DNA from: Voacanga thouarsii
Taxonomy: Eukaryota; Streptophyta; Magnoliopsida; Gentianales; Apocynaceae
Assembly: GCA_026120185.1 (NCBI GenBank)
Contig: JANUWF010001942.1
Location: 868,001-932,000, forward strand
Length of the DNA stretch: 64,000 bases
Reading direction: 5' to 3'
The position numbers and the translations under genes were made by a program. How positions within the stretch are numbered: the first letter of the stretch is position 1; each line of letters starts with the position of its first letter. Under the pieces are notes generated by a model, which was not told the origin of the DNA, did no database searches, and was given only the letters and a program-made list of their open reading frames with translations. Of the stretch, positions 23,124 through 35,475 are shown in pieces.

Positions 23124-25132
23124 TGTTGGATTGTATGCCCTCTTAGACTAGGTTTCTGATGTAAAATCGAATATTTTAATAAAAGAATTTATTTTCAGAA
23201 ATTGTTTGTGAATTTATTTTTTGTTTGTGCATGATTTTCGTTTGGAATAGACCCATTGTGTTTAAATAAGTGATCCATGTGAATGGTGGTCTTTCACAGT
23301 AAGGTATGGATCATAGGTTATTTAACACATAAACATTTGTTCTTAGCCTATTGATGAGACTGGGAACCTCATCATGTTTAGGTTATTATGTTATGAATTC
23401 CAAATGGGGAATGGCTTACCTTTAGCCAGTGAGTAGTCCACTCACTTCATAACATAAACGTATTTCGAATACGTAGAATAGGACTTGTAGTAGTGGTTTC
23501 TCAAAGTACTATATGGTAGAAACCTAGACTACTACCGCTACAGCGTGGACTAGTACTCTATGACTTGAGTATGAGTTGGTGGTCTGGCAAAGCTGGAAGC
23601 ATATACTTTGATTTGCTATAGTTGAGGTTCTATCGTAGGGCCAATATACTTACATGTTGGGTATGTGTGATTAGTTAGTTAAGACAGACTTGTACAATAT
23701 AGTTTCTGCACTATATCGCCCCTTGTGGTTGTCCGAATGGTCTAAATTATTCAGGGCCCTGGGAAACATGACTTGGATGTTTGCTTTAAGGTAACTCCCT
23801 TGGAAAGCGGAAACACTCCAGGAAGTCGTGGATCATTGGACTAGAAGCCTAAGGATGGTAGCTATCATTTAGGGGGGTGTTAGTACACTTCTTCCTCTCT
23901 AAATGTACGGCGATGTGTAGAGGGGTATTTTAGTCATTTCACCTGTAGGTCGGAGACTTTGCGAATGCAGCATTGTCCTTGGGGTCAATATTTCCTTATG
24001 GTGATATTAGGAAATATTTAAAATACAAAATACAGCTATTTATATAGCAAGGGTATTTTGGTCATTTTAGCAGCCAAGGCGATGTGTTTTTTTGGTCCTC
24101 GGGATAGCTCGTAAGTCCTAACTACTTTTGAGTTGAGGAATTGGTCTCAGTTGAAGATGATTTTATTTTATTTTATTTTATTCAGGAAGTCTAATTTATT
24201 ATTGGACTGGAATAAAATAAATAAATAAATAAAATAGAAGTTGAGAGAAATTAATTATCTAGTTTATTTGGTTAATTAATTATTCAGGGCCTAGGTCCAG
24301 TATGAATAATTAAGAAATTAACCTAGGCTTAAATTAGGGGAAATAATTAATGTTTAATTATTTATTGGGTTATTTATATAGGCCAAGAAATAAATAATTA
24401 AAGATTAATTATTTTGGTTCATTTGGGCTCATTAATTATTTATTGGGTTATTTATATAAGCCCAGAAAATAAATAATTAATGTTTATTATTTTGGGCTTT
24501 TTGGGTCCAAGGAAAATAATAAATATTTTTCTAGCCCAATAGCTTGGACCTTAGGGTTTTTCCAAATACGGTTAAGAGGAGTTTAGGGTTAGGCCAAACT
24601 GATTCTCAGGATAACATCCGGGTGTTTTGAAATCCCGGGGATATGTTTATCAGAGATTGAGAGACTTAATTTAGGCTAACTAATAAACAACTCTTTGGAA
24701 AAAAAAACCCTAATTTTTTCCCCTAGCCTAAAAGACTCACGTCGCTCTCTCTCTCACGCTTCTTCTTCTTGGTTTCTCCTTGTTCTTTGCTAACCAATAG
24801 CGAGTAACCCAAAGAGAATTGAGACCATTTCTCTTTCCTATTGTGTTCACCAACTAGAGGTTAGGCTGAGGAATATCCCGAGAGCTGGAGAGCTAAGCGT
24901 TAATGCAAACAAGGCGAAGTAAAAGGCTAGCGGGTGTTCAACCGGAAGCTCCTTCAAGTGTGCAAAGCGAGGCGATTCCAGCCGTTCAATCTGTTCCTAC
25001 GCAACCCAGGAGGGTTAAGGGACGCAAAGGTATGATCTTCACGCTTCCACATGGCCTTTATGGCTCGCATTTATTTTTCTCCAGTTTTTTTTCGCTACAG
25101 AGCATGATTCCCCTGTTTCACGTTTTCCCTCA
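23124..25132 (+). mobile_element. Solo LTR, Ty1/copia type, nested in D
   Basis: 2009 bp from TGTTGGATTGTATGCCC to TTTTCCCTCA, flanked by TTGTT at 23119-23123 and 25133-25137. No internal region follows, so the element was reduced to one LTR by recombination. The start resembles LTR starts of copia elements whose pol ends in a GTGCAAGTG(G)GA-like purine stretch, as at 45150-45180. A tandem near-duplication of about 84 bp lies at 24350-24500 (TTATTTATTGGGTTATTTATATA twice in part). Part of this LTR (23877-24310) is related to both arms of the B1 inverted repeat. Confidence 0.9.
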
Positions 25133-25145
25133 TTGTTGTGTATGA
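24903..25145 (+). CDS. Short basic open frame inside the solo LTR (hypothetical)
   Basis: Starts ATG at 24903 and reads MQTRRSKRLAGVQPEAPSSVQ, then a V/Q/P-rich segment up to RRVKGRKG, after which a GGTATGAT (about 25029) looks like a splice donor; beyond it the frame becomes hydrophobic and unlike protein. CT-rich leader sequence lies upstream (24735-24790). It may be a leader exon of a transcript starting in the LTR, or chance. The first 43 residues are basic and low-complexity. I do not recognise a domain. Confidence 0.3.
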   Translation: MQTRRSKRLAGVQPEAPSSVQSEAIPAVQSVPTQPRRVKGRKGMIFTLPHGLYGSHLFFSSFFSLQSMIPLFHVFPHCCV

Positions 25146-26150
25146 ATTATTAGGCCATCAGTCATTGTGCATGATTTGGGCCATTTTTTGTTGATTTTGA
25201 GGAGTTATTATTATGGGGAATTTTATTTATTTTTTTTAGACTTTTGTTGGACCTTAATGATATTGTTGTTGTCTCCCTTTTGGCTTGAGAATTGAATTCA
25301 ACACCTATTGGATGAGTTTATTTTTTAGTAAACTTGTACATTTGGAGTGAAATAGTTAGATCTTGAGAATGTAAATTAACCTTATTTAGGCTTTAGTAAA
25401 AAGTGACACCATATTGTTTCTTAGGAATTAAAGTAGTGGTTGTGATAAAGTATAAGCTTGAAACTTTGAGTTAATCTTTGTTCTATATGATTGCTCAATT
25501 TGTCCTTATTCTAGGTGCGTAAATGAGGACTGAGGTAAAAGAATTGAGAGAATTAAACAAGGTGGTATAAAAGCTGAAAAATCTTCATCTATATTCTTGC
25601 TAGGCATTTGTATTACCTTGTCTAATCAACAAAAATAAAGAAAAATTTCTAGAGCAAGGTAACACAAAAGCTAAAAAAATCATCATTATACATATTTATT
25701 AGACTTTTGCATTACCTTACGACAAGAAAAAGAAAAAATAGAAAAATGAAAAAAGAATTAGAGAATGAAGTGAGCTGATAGACCAATCCTACATTTGCCT
25801 ACTTGGACTTTGGTGGTTGGGAAATCATAAAACTTAGAGTTAACTTATTGGGTCTAGCATATATAACTCACTCTACTCACTTTCGAAACCCATAGAATCA
25901 AAATGGAAAACCTTGAATAAGCATAGACTTGTTTAACTTAACTTCGATGACCTTGATTATTTCATTCTTAATTTATTAGTTTACACTAAAATCAGCTTAG
26001 CTATTTGTGTGTTGGACTTGATTCTTAACTCAAAAGGGAAATAACATCTTTACCATCTTAGTCTACTTATGTTCAAAAATCCTATTTTATCATGTGAAAA
26101 TTCTATTTGCTTGTGGTACATTGTGGTTTGCTTGAGGATAAGCAAAAATT
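25138..26150 (+). other. D internal region, right part
   Basis: AT-rich sequence between the solo LTR and the polypurine tract. It contains short AAAGCTGAAAAATC-type duplicated motifs near 25570 and 25670. No coding frame or RNA is evident. Confidence 0.6.
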
Positions 26151-26166
26151 TAAGTGTGGGGGTATA
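26129..26166 (+). other. D polypurine tract with preceding hairpin
   Basis: TTGCTTGAGGATAAGCAA forms a small hairpin, followed by AAATTTAAGTGTGGGGGTATA and then the 3' LTR start. The arrangement matches that of family A. Confidence 0.85.
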
Positions 26167-26375
26167 TGATGAGACTTCATCATGAATATATTTTCTACTA
26201 TTTTTATGTTTTAATTGAGATATATTCTTGTTCAAATCACCACTCACCACTCCATTCTCATCTTGTTTTGCTAGGAAATGGAAAAGATCAAGGGAAGATG
26301 AAAGGAAGAAGAACAAGGAAGAAAAATGGAGAAAAATGGAAGAAAAGAAGAATGTATGCAAGTCTTGCCTAAAAG

Positions 26376-26759
26376 AAGGCGGCCTAGGGAACTCCCTAGG
26401 CCGCCAGTTTTTATATGACTTATACAATATTTCCAGAATGTTGGTGGCCAAGGAAACCTTAAGTTCCCTAGGCCGCCTATTTTTTGTTCATATATATATG
26501 TTTTCTAGAGAGCTCACGGCCTAGTGAAGTTCAACATCCCTAGGCCGCCAGGTTTTGTTTATGTGTGCTTGTGTCCAAAATGTTAATGACCTAGGGAATT
26601 TGAACATCCATAGACTCTAGGTTGTAGTTGCATAGGCTTAGTTTTGTGGCAGGCTAGGGAACTTCAACTTCCCTAGCCCGCCTAGTTTCTATTCTTTTTG
26701 TTAAGTTTTTCCAGAAGCATCACGACCTAGAGAACTTAAATTTACCAAAGCCACCTGGT

Positions 26760-26810
<51 letters not shown>

Positions 26811-26953
26811 ATATATATATATAGTACGTTTGCATGGTAGTCCAGGGAATTTGTTCTCTGTCTAGCCTAGTTTTCCAGAAACTAGGTGGGCAGGAAGTTT
26901 AGTTCTGGAAATAGACGGCGGCCTAGGGAAGTTCAACTTCCCTCAACCGCCCA
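26376..26953. repeat. Array of imperfect palindromes in the D 3' LTR
   Basis: Eight units. The first is nearly perfect: GGCGGCCTAGGGA-ACT-CCCTAGGCCGCC (26376-26404). Later units are centred near 26460, 26530, 26600, 26668, 26738, 26853 and 26937, with CAAGTTCCCTAGG or CAACTTCCCTAG type right halves. Unit spacing is about 70-80 bp apart from the AT microsatellite interval. Confidence 0.87.
26761..26824. repeat. AT dinucleotide microsatellite
   Basis: A run of AT units, interrupted once by ATGTATGTAT. It lies between two palindrome units of the D LTR and is absent from the 5' LTR copy, which has TTATATGTATATAAATG at that place. Confidence 0.95.
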
Positions 26954-27009
26954 CTTGCGAAGAAAAGCTTCCGTTAGTGCATTTTGTAGATTTTGGACGA
27001 AAAAACTCC

Positions 27010-27016
27010 TATATAA
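27010..27016 (+). promoter_or_regulatory. TATA box of the D 3' LTR
   Basis: TATATAA in the context AACTCCTATATAAGCATC. The segment around it is deleted from the 5' LTR. Confidence 0.65.
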
Positions 27017-28071
27017 GCATCTTTTACACACCAAACAAAAGGAGGAGAGTTGGGAAAAGGCTAAGGTTTCTCTCAAGAATCCTAGATCTTGAAGGTTTGA
27101 GTGCCAAGAAGAGGGAAGGACCAAGAGATCCAAGAAGAGGAAGAGAGTCTATTTGAAGATTTCAAGAGGAGATAGAAGAAAAGCTTGTCTATAAGTTTAC
27201 CTTTCTACTTCTTTTGAAATATTTCTTGTATTCTTGTGGTAAGAATAGATTTTTAGTTGTAATAAAGGGTTGTACCCTATTTTTGTGCTCGAGAATGGTG
27301 TATTTTCCATAGATCTACGATTCTTGTTCTTGGGCATTTGGTTATTTGATCTTATTTGGCTATATTTGGTTGAATGGGTTTTGATTAATTTATTTCAATT
27401 GATTGTTCTTCATTAATGATTTCGAGAGATGGGGTTGAGGAGCATTTGCCATTTTCAATTAACCAGAGAGTGAGGTTGGGAATTAAGCTAATAACCCAAG
27501 ACTTTCTAAAATTGTCTAGAGATAGGAATTTTGTGACCTCCAGACGGTTTGAGATAGTGAGTAATGACTAATGCACCTTTAGGCTTGGTTTGTTAGGTAG
27601 AGATATCAATCAATCAAACATAGGAATAGAAATTTCATAACTCGAGAGAGGGAGAGATTAACTTATAACTCACTCTGGTGCCTAGAATTAGGAATTGTGG
27701 GTTCAAGTGGTACTCATTTCTTAGGTCTTAAGTGGGGAACTTCCTCTTTGTTGCATGTGTATTTCTCTTTCTTATTCCATAGGGGTATTTTGACTCTCTC
27801 TTGTGTACAAGAATATAACCTCTCTTCTCATGTAGTTAGTTTACACCTCACATCTACTTTTGGCTAAACAATGAGGAAAGAAGGAAGTAGGAGTGATAAC
27901 CCCCGTTTCCTAAGGTTCTTCGATACTTGCCAACGACACTAGACTACATGATAGGTACACTTGCCTCTATATGTGTGTGTTGCTTGATTCTATTTGGCAT
28001 TTTAACTATTAAAACTTATGTATGTGAAGCACAATGATTGTGATTTTTCTTTCATGCAGACGCGCACATCA

Positions 28072-28974
28072 CCACTTATATTCTGTTATATATGAGCTTA
28101 CGTATGTCTCTATAAAAATTGGTATTAATCTGAGGTGTTTGCATGTGAATTGTACTCTTAGGAAAAGTGAGACAAATGTGGGAATTTGAGATCAACCTAA
28201 GAATTTTTAAGGAAACTCTCTATTACTAATTTATATACTTCTATATGTACAAAAATTATAAGTATTAACACTTAGGGATGTAGTAAAATTTTGGATAAGG
28301 ATTTATTTGAAGTTTTGTTTGTTGTATATGAATGAGGAATTAATTATATAAGGAATACTATTACTAAAATACTAGGAGTAGGTTGTGACTTATTTATTTT
28401 ATGACTTTTAGACTTGGATAATTGTTAAGGGCAAGGATCCACCCATTGAGATTAAGAAATTAATATGTTATACCAATGTAAGTTCTTGCATTAAACTATT
28501 TACAAAGCAATGCAATTGCAAGTTGTCAAATATCATGTGTTATTAATGGAATCATAGATTGTGATAAATGTTTAGTACACACTGATTTCTTACTCTATTT
28601 CAATTCACACACTGATTTCTTAAAGAAAAGGATTTTAAAATAACCGACTTGGCTTTTGCACAAAATAATTTAATCATAGTTTACCAAGTCATGCTGGATA
28701 CTTTCATTTTTATTACTACTTAATGTTAATGAGTTTTCTTCTTGCAAAAACGTTGAGTACTCAATAAGGATAGGTTACTATTATTAGCCAAAGATGGGGA
28801 GAGCTAGCTTTCTGATGGGCAGCCACCTCCGAGAGGTGAACTCGTTCTTGAATAGGTGATAGTGTTAGAGAGTCAGGCCAGTCCAAGCAAGCAAATCAGT
28901 TCCGAGTGGGACTAAATCTCCTGGAGTGGACAACCAGTAAGTTATAGGGGTTGGGAGATGGAGCTGTTGAATTT
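28072..28974 (+). mobile_element. C1 3' LTR, third piece
   Basis: Resumes after D. From about 28745 it is related to 2440-2690 of the first LTR: GTTGAGTACTCAATAAGG, a GGTGATAG/TGGGATG segment, then TGGACAACC(A/G)GTAAGTT and GAGATGGAG. It is cut at 28974, before the expected GGGTGTTACA end, by another LTR-like sequence. Confidence 0.72.
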
Positions 28975-29485
28975 TGATCATGCAATAACAATTAATGTGT
29001 AACAAAAATTAAAACAAAATCCACGCAACAGGATCACTCCTATGTAATTAAATGGGTTAGGAGAAGTAAGAAAAATTTGTAACCTAAAAAGTTTAGCTAT
29101 TAAAATTTTCTTTGCGTTCACGGAACCCTTTCGTAGATTTGTTTGAACCTTGAACCAATAAATTTCAAGAACAAGAATTCTCTAATATTTATTCACATGA
29201 GGATGTAATAAAAAAAACCACACAAATTTTCTTCTAAAAAAATAATATGGCGGCTGTGGGAATTAATTTGTTCCGAAAAATTAATAAGGAAAAAGTGCTC
29301 TCGGGTTTTTTCTCAAAGAAAAGCTACAGTAAGGTTTTCCTCTAAAAAACTCACACTGACAGCATCTAGTATTTTCCCTTTTGTGTTAGCCACTGACCCA
29401 GAGATTTTACAAAGGAAAACCACACAGAGCTTCCTGTTTCCTAATCCTATTAAGAAACAATTACCTTTTCTCGTAATTGTAATGG
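28975..29485 (+). mobile_element. Copia-like LTR fragment
   Basis: Starts TGTTGAATTTTGATCATGC, a start typical of plant Ty1/copia LTRs, and runs to the edge of B2 without an evident CA end; it may be cut by the B2 insertion. It includes GTTTGAACCTTGAACCA and CTCTGGGTCAGTGGCTAA (on the minus strand). No coding frame is supported. Family assignment is tentative. Confidence 0.5.
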
Positions 29486-31581
29486 TGATAGGAATCAATT
29501 TAGGCATGAAGACCATTTTCAAGAAGGGAGAAGAATGACAAGATCACACTTTATGATTCTATGGGTAAGAACAATATTCAAGAGTATTCAAGAGAATTTT
29601 CAAGACAACAAATTTAACAAACCCAGGTCTAAGAAGATTGTGAAGAGATGGATGGAAAAGAAAGGGCCAAAAGGTGCATAACACAAGCAACAATACTTAT
29701 GGAGAATCAAGCCAATATTAAAACAAGGATTGAAGGCTAAAGGAGTATTAGGAAGAGCTCAAAACGATCAACATTTCGTTTGGAAGATTAAGGAAACACA
29801 AAAAAATGGAATGGCAGTCAAAGGAGTAGGGTTTGAAGTGCAACAAAACAGGGGAAGGCGCCTAGAGCATACCCGACACCGGCCAAGAATGAAGGACCCA
29901 ACGCCGGCCCTAACCTGGCGACAAAAAGTTTGTGGGACATATTACCCCTAGCACCGGGTGTAGTACGTGGACCTGGTGGCGGGTCCAGTCGAGATCGTCC
30001 CGAATTTTTGCTCTTTTTCGTATTTTCAGTCTTTTTACTTGTAATTTAATTTCCATGAATTTTATTATATTTTAACCTATTTTAAGACATGTAATATGGC
30101 CTAAAAACTTGTATTAATGCCATCTAATTTCTATGCTTGTTTACTAATTGGTTAGGGCAACTTGGAGCCTATAAACACCCTATTATAGACTTTTTTGTAA
30201 TAGAATTCAGAATTTAGATTTCATATTTCAGATTTAAAAGATTGCATAGAGTATTGAACTCTTGGAGAGGAGAATTCCTCTTTACTTCTTCCTTTCGAGA
30301 CCAAGCAAAGGAATTAGACCCGCCTTTGTTTAGAGTCTTTAAAATCCGTAGGTTAATCTAATTTGTTTCTTCATCTTAGATATTGGGTAGATTTATTCTT
30401 ACCTAGTGTTCTTGTTGGGAAACCTAGAAGGGTACCTACTTTTCTCCATTCCACTTGTTCTTGAATTCTTTGTAGATTCAAGTGTGTTTGGGTATTAAAG
30501 TAGTTGGCCAAATCCTATTAGAATTTGGATTCTAATTGTACATTCACCTAGGGTTCTTACTTTATAGGCATTTTGGTATAGAATTGGGTGACCAATTCTT
30601 GGGTCTTTGTTCTTGAGTCTAATTTTCAAATTTTGGTGCTTCCGAGCTTGTATCAAAGTGGTATCAGAGAAAGCTTGTATTGGTTCTAATTAACACAACT
30701 TTCTTTGGGTAAAGGTACTATCTCTTCAAGCATTTGTGAATTTTTTTCAGATTTTCGTCACTCTATTGGGTGCTATTTTTGAACTATTTTTGAATGCTTA
30801 AAACTCAAAATTATGTCATGAATTTGACGTTAAATTGATCTTATATGTTAGTATGAAGTTTGAGGAATCATTTAGCATGAATATTTGTGGATTTGGAGAT
30901 CAAACAAGTGGAAAAATATTGCTGCAATTTCTTATCCCGTAACTATTTTTCTTGCTATTTTTGAATGTCAAGAACTTCAAATTGGGCCATGGGTATATTG
31001 TGAAATTGAACCTACATGTTTGGTTAATGATTGGGTAGTTATTTGAGGTCTTAAATTGCAAAAAACCTGTAGTTATTCGGGTTGATTTGATGCAAAAATT
31101 GCTAAGCATAGAAGGAATCCCGCAACTCAACTTTGAGCTAATTTTGTGAGTTATTAAATTCTAGTTTTGGGCTTCTATTTGCTGCGAAATTGCTCCTTGA
31201 TCTTTTATCTATCATTGGGAATGAGTTTTTCTTTTGAATTTTGAGTATTGAAGTGGCTATATGGTTGAAAATTTTGAAATACCTTAAGTTGCGAGGATGT
31301 GTGGTTTCATGGCTTAGGATTGTGCTTATATGACAACCAAAGCTTTGTTTATTGAATCCCTATAGATTTTCTTTCTTGTTAACTTATTTTTAGTGGGATT
31401 TTACATTCCAACTGCTATTAGAAAAATTTTCTTATGAAATGATAAATATCTTGGATAGAAAATTGGTGCATCTTGGATCATAACAATTTATCTCTTTGAA
31501 TTTTTGAATTTCTTGTGATTTCATTGCCTTGAGTGAGTTGATTGGTCATCAGATTGAATTTTTGAGGTTGTGATAGCATCT
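29486..31581 (+). mobile_element. Family B element B2, 5' part (LTR and leader only)
   Basis: The LTR is 29486-30655, starting TGATAGGAATCAATTTAGG and ending GCTTGTATCA. GC-rich paired boxes (GGCGCCTAG, CACCGGCC, CGCCGGCCC, GCACCGGG) lie at 29855-29985, and TATAAACA is at 30170-30177. The PBS TGGTATCAGAGA starts at 30659. The leader (30656-31581) parallels that of B1 and stops at TGATAGCATCT where the inverted LTR F1 begins. The rest of the element is missing here; B3 (35248-36955, minus) could be its other half. Confidence 0.85.
30659..30672 (+). other. B2 primer-binding site (initiator tRNA-Met type)
   Basis: TGGTATCAGAGAAA, three bases after the LTR, close to the usual TGGTATCAGAGC of plant elements primed by initiator tRNA-Met. 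Confidence 0.85.
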
Positions 31582-33111
31582 TGTAACACCCTACAGCTAC
31601 AGGGCCCGAATAGCTGCGGATGTTGCCTCGTCATAATGACAAAGGGTCTTTATAACGGTACAATTTAATAAATAAAAAATACAGAGACTTAATAGCTCCA
31701 AACTAATTATATCATATACTTTAAATATTTTCTTACACAATCCGCGACTACAAAATCTCTTGGATCTAAACCCGAATGATAGTAAGGCAAAATACATCAA
31801 CTAACTTCTTCGGGTTTTGCCTTTATACAAGTCTAGGCACTCACAAAAGTCTGTTGAAAAATATAAATAAAACTTGTGTGAGATATAATATATCTAAGTA
31901 AGTCCCATAGTGTGCTATGAGAAGTTTTAATAACACTATAGTTTGATGCATGATTAAAATTGTTGGAATGGTCAAAAGAAATCACTATTTCTTATTTAAA
32001 AAGTATCTATATTGAAACCATCGAAGTATTGCTCTTTTCTTCGGGAAAATTGATTCCCAACATCAAAACATGTTGAATAATATAAGCTTTGGGCTTCTAA
32101 TAAAAAAATCATTCCATTTTTTCAAAATATGTTTAAGTATCCAAAATTCTACATTGCTATTTCATTTGGAAGGAATATTATTCCAACCGATATTGCCACA
32201 CTGTCCCGTACAGGATTTACAATCCCACAGCATGCATTACTATCTCATTTGGAAGGAATATCATTCCAACTGATATTGTCACACAGGCCCGTATAGGATT
32301 TACAATCCCACATCATTAAGTAGTATGAATAACCCAGTACTTACGCTGCAATTAAATATACGATAACTATCATTACAATATGGCACAATGGCCTTAGTGT
32401 CCCACGCCTGTCCCTCCGTTTCTATTTTGCATAATGGGTGTTGGCTAAGAATGACTAAATATCAAATCCTGGCACCCCATAAAATAAGATTCCATAGTCC
32501 AGAGGTGTGCATCGACTAGAACACGTTCTCAAACCCACGCAAGTTAGTATAGGTGTAAAGTCCCTTTGAGTACTTAAGGATCACATCACATCAGAGCTTA
32601 TAGCAATGTCTCAACATTTCCATAGTCCAATCAATTCCAAAACATTTCCATTCTGAAGATATTTTCTTTCCCGAAATGACTTTGAATATGGACACATATA
32701 ATTTGGGTCCATTCCGATATTTCATAAAATCATATTTTCATGCTATGGCTTTCGCAACCTTTAAGCATGAAGTGCAATTATAAGTTGCTTAATAAAATTC
32801 ATGCAGGGTTTACAAATCATTTCATCATATAAGTATGACTTATGAAAATAAAGCATGCTTAAATAGTGCATAATCATTTATGTTTCCAAATGATTCATAA
32901 TATGTTCAATAAAACAAACTATCATGCTTAATAATACTTTTCCCACAAGAGAGCTTTATTGAAAACGTTGAGTGGATGCAGGGACTTACCTTGAATAGTT
33001 TGTCATTTAACAAGATAAATATTCGCTAAGTCGTCACCAGTGTTTAACAATAAACGGCCTACAATAATGATCATTCATAATGCATTTAGTATTTTATACT
33101 TGTCGACGAAA

Positions 33112-33166
<55 letters not shown>

Positions 33167-34862
33167 CATCTAAGGATCTCACTTCATTTCCTAGTTCATT
33201 CCATACTTGAAATGAAATATAATCCTTGCATGCTTGTAATCTATTTCCTTATTTCCTCTTTTTCACAAAAATATAAGGTCTTCATATACCCAATTAAGTT
33301 CTCATTCATCCATGAACGTAAATAAAATCACTTCATGATTTTATTTGTTCTTTAATGAAAATCCTGCAATTTCCAGCCTTGGCACATCATCTTGTTTTGC
33401 TCCTAACATTCAATCCGCATGCCCAAATGATGTTAAATTTGTTAAAAAATGTCCTCAAGACATTTCTTGATGATTTCCAATTCATGAACCACTGATTGCT
33501 CTTCTCATTTCATTCTGTTTTGCTTACAATATCTCAGCATGCCAATCCCGTCACTGTTTTAGCAGCTTGTGGTTTTTTCAACATAACTTTTTATTCACAA
33601 CTCCAAATTGGGTAAAATTGGTTTCAAAATGATTCTAAGACATTTAGCTACAAGTTTCAGGTCACGGGGTTCCAGAACAACAGGCTAATTTGTACAGTTT
33701 ATTTGTTCTTCAAGGCTGCTCGGGATTTCTTCAAAACAGAATTTCTGTTTTTGTTTCCTTTGTTCACACCATCTATTCAACTTTAATCCTAACAACTATA
33801 TAACACTTAAACCATCTTAAATTCCATCATAATGGCCTTCAATTCTCTAATTTTCAGAGATACTTAGACCAGAAAAATCATATTTTCCAACTTCAAGTTC
33901 AACTGAGTGCAAACAACAACATTAACAATTCATTTTCTTCAACAATTAATTCCATCTTTCCTTTCCATTTCTTACACCTTCTTGTGCAGTCATGAACTAT
34001 CAATTAAACCACACATTAAAACATTTTATCTATCATGCAAAACATAGTATATAGCTTCTCTAATCAGACGGTATACAACACACATAAAACAGCCTCAAAA
34101 CATAGCAATTGCCCAAGTAATTCTCATAGTTCTCATGAATTTCCCAATAAAATTAATGCCAAAATAATCCTCACAATTTAATCTATAACTTTAATTCAAT
34201 GAGTCTAATGTTTTACCTTGTGTATAAGATCTTCTAGCTTGATTTTGCTCCAAGAATCACCAAGAACACCAAGAACATACACTCCTCTCTCTCTCTTTTC
34301 TAATTTTCCTTGATTTTCTCTTATTTTCTCTCCTTTTCTTTTATCTTTCTTTCCTCCCTTATAGCTGCACAAAATCTGACTGTTTTCACAGCATTTCCAC
34401 CGCCATTTGCTGGTCAAAATTATGACCAAAGTGGTCACACATTGTGGCTAACTTTACACATGTCATTTTCTCAATTTTACACCATTTTCCTTATTATTTC
34501 TTAAGCTTATTTAATAAGCTTTTCCAATTACATAATCCCATAAATATTTTACTCCTCTAATAGTATTTTGGCACTTGTTTTCATCCACCAATCTTGTTAC
34601 ACCGCTTGTCTCAATTTCAACCGCATTTCTAAATTTCTGCAGAAAATAACTATAATTCGGGTCCGTATTGAAAAAGTATTTTATTCTACCAATGAAATCT
34701 ATACATTGTACTAAATTTAATGTGGAAGTCAAAATTCTCAATTCTTCCCAATTTACGATTAAAATCCCAATCGCGGTCAAAATAACGATAATGCCCCTAA
34801 TAGCTCGGGTTATACCAAAACGTCTGTCTCATTACATTGTTAAATTTTTATTCTAACTACAC
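31582..34862 (-). mobile_element. Chromovirus-type LTR F1, minus strand, 5' end truncated
   Basis: On the minus strand the LTR ends at 31582 with GGGTGTTACA. Along its length it matches F2 (60842-64000, plus): for example TTTTGGTATAAC and GGTAGAATAAAATA blocks, the leader block AAAATCAAGCTAGAAGATC with TACACAAGGTAAAAC, and CTGTGGAAAT. About 250 bases present at the start of F2 are absent; the break at about 34862 joins a copia integrase fragment. The AAGGTAAAAC motif in the leader could be a splice donor. No coding frame. Confidence 0.88.
33113..33164. repeat. TG dinucleotide microsatellite, 26 units
   Basis: Pure TG run (CA on the LTR sense strand) at the point where F2 carries a TA run. 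The open frame across it (33080-33325) is a by-product. Confidence 0.97.
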
Positions 34863-34865
34863 CTA

Positions 34866-35247
34866 GGACTCCCCAATAGAATACAGTAGCGAGAGAAGAA
34901 ATAGAATATTGATGAAAATGGTTAGAAGCATGATGAATCATGTAACTCTTCCTCTTTATTTTTTGGGATATGCTCTGGAAATAGCAGCATATATTCTGAA
35001 CTTGGTGTTGTCCAAGTCAATGCCTAAGACACCCTATGAGATGTAGACTGGACAAAAGCCTAGTATGAATCATGTTAAGGTATGGGGTTATCCAGCTTAT
35101 GTACTAACTAAAGGAAGTAAGCTAGACCCTAGATCAGAATTTTGCAAGGTTGGTAGCAAAATGTTATACTCAGAAAGAAATGATCGATTATGAGGATACC
35201 TTTTCACCTGTTCACATGCTTAAGTCCATTCGCATTCTCTTGGTCAT
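34866..35247 (+). pseudogene. Ty1/copia integrase-RT fragment with internal deletion
   Basis: Reads SSERRNRILMKMVRSMMNH, LPLYFLGYALEIAAYILNLVLSKSMPKTPYEM, then HVKVWGYPAYV and SKLDPRSEFCKVG, which is the C-terminal half of a copia integrase. At about 35150-35165 it jumps to CYTQKEMIDYEDTFSPV, LKSIRILL, the N-terminal part of the reverse transcriptase. Roughly 0.5 kb of sequence that separates these blocks in G (43240-43810) is therefore missing. It is bounded by truncated LTRs of two other families, F1 to the left and B3 to the right. Confidence 0.88.
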
Positions 35248-35457
35248 CATTGTTGCTTGTGTTGTGCATATTTTGACCATTTCTTTTCCATCCATCTCTT
35301 CACAATCTTCATGGACCTAGGTTTGTTGAATTTATTGTCTTGAACATTCCCTTGAATCCTCTTGAATATTATTCTTACCCATAGAACCATGAAGTGCAAT
35401 CTTGTGCTTCTTCTCCCTTCTTGAAAATGGCCTTCATGCCTAAATTGATTCCTATCA
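35248..35457 (-). mobile_element. B3 3' LTR fragment
   Basis: On the minus strand it starts TGATAGGAATCAATTTAGGC at 35457 and follows B2 from 29486 closely (ATGAAGGCCATTTTCAAGAAG), until it is cut after about 210 bases at the copia fragment. Confidence 0.85.
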
Positions 35458-35475
35458 TTTCCCCCTTCTTAAAGA
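35458..35475 (-). other. B3 polypurine tract
   Basis: The minus strand reads TCTTTAAGAAGGGGGAAA and is followed directly by the LTR start. Confidence 0.8.

Larger units (their letters stand above)
26167..28071 (+). repeat. D 3' LTR, full length
   Basis: 1905 bp. It carries a palindrome array (26376-26953), an AT microsatellite (26761-26824), and a TATA box TATATAA at 27010-27016, about 60 bases after the last palindrome. It ends CGCGCACATCA. Confidence 0.9.

Noticed and set aside
29313..29522. 69-codon minus-strand frame at the B2 edge
   Set aside because: Spans the junction between the copia-like LTR and the B2 LTR, so it cannot be an ancestral gene.
33080..33325. 81-codon frame with a Cys-Val run
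   Set aside because: Translation of a TG microsatellite.
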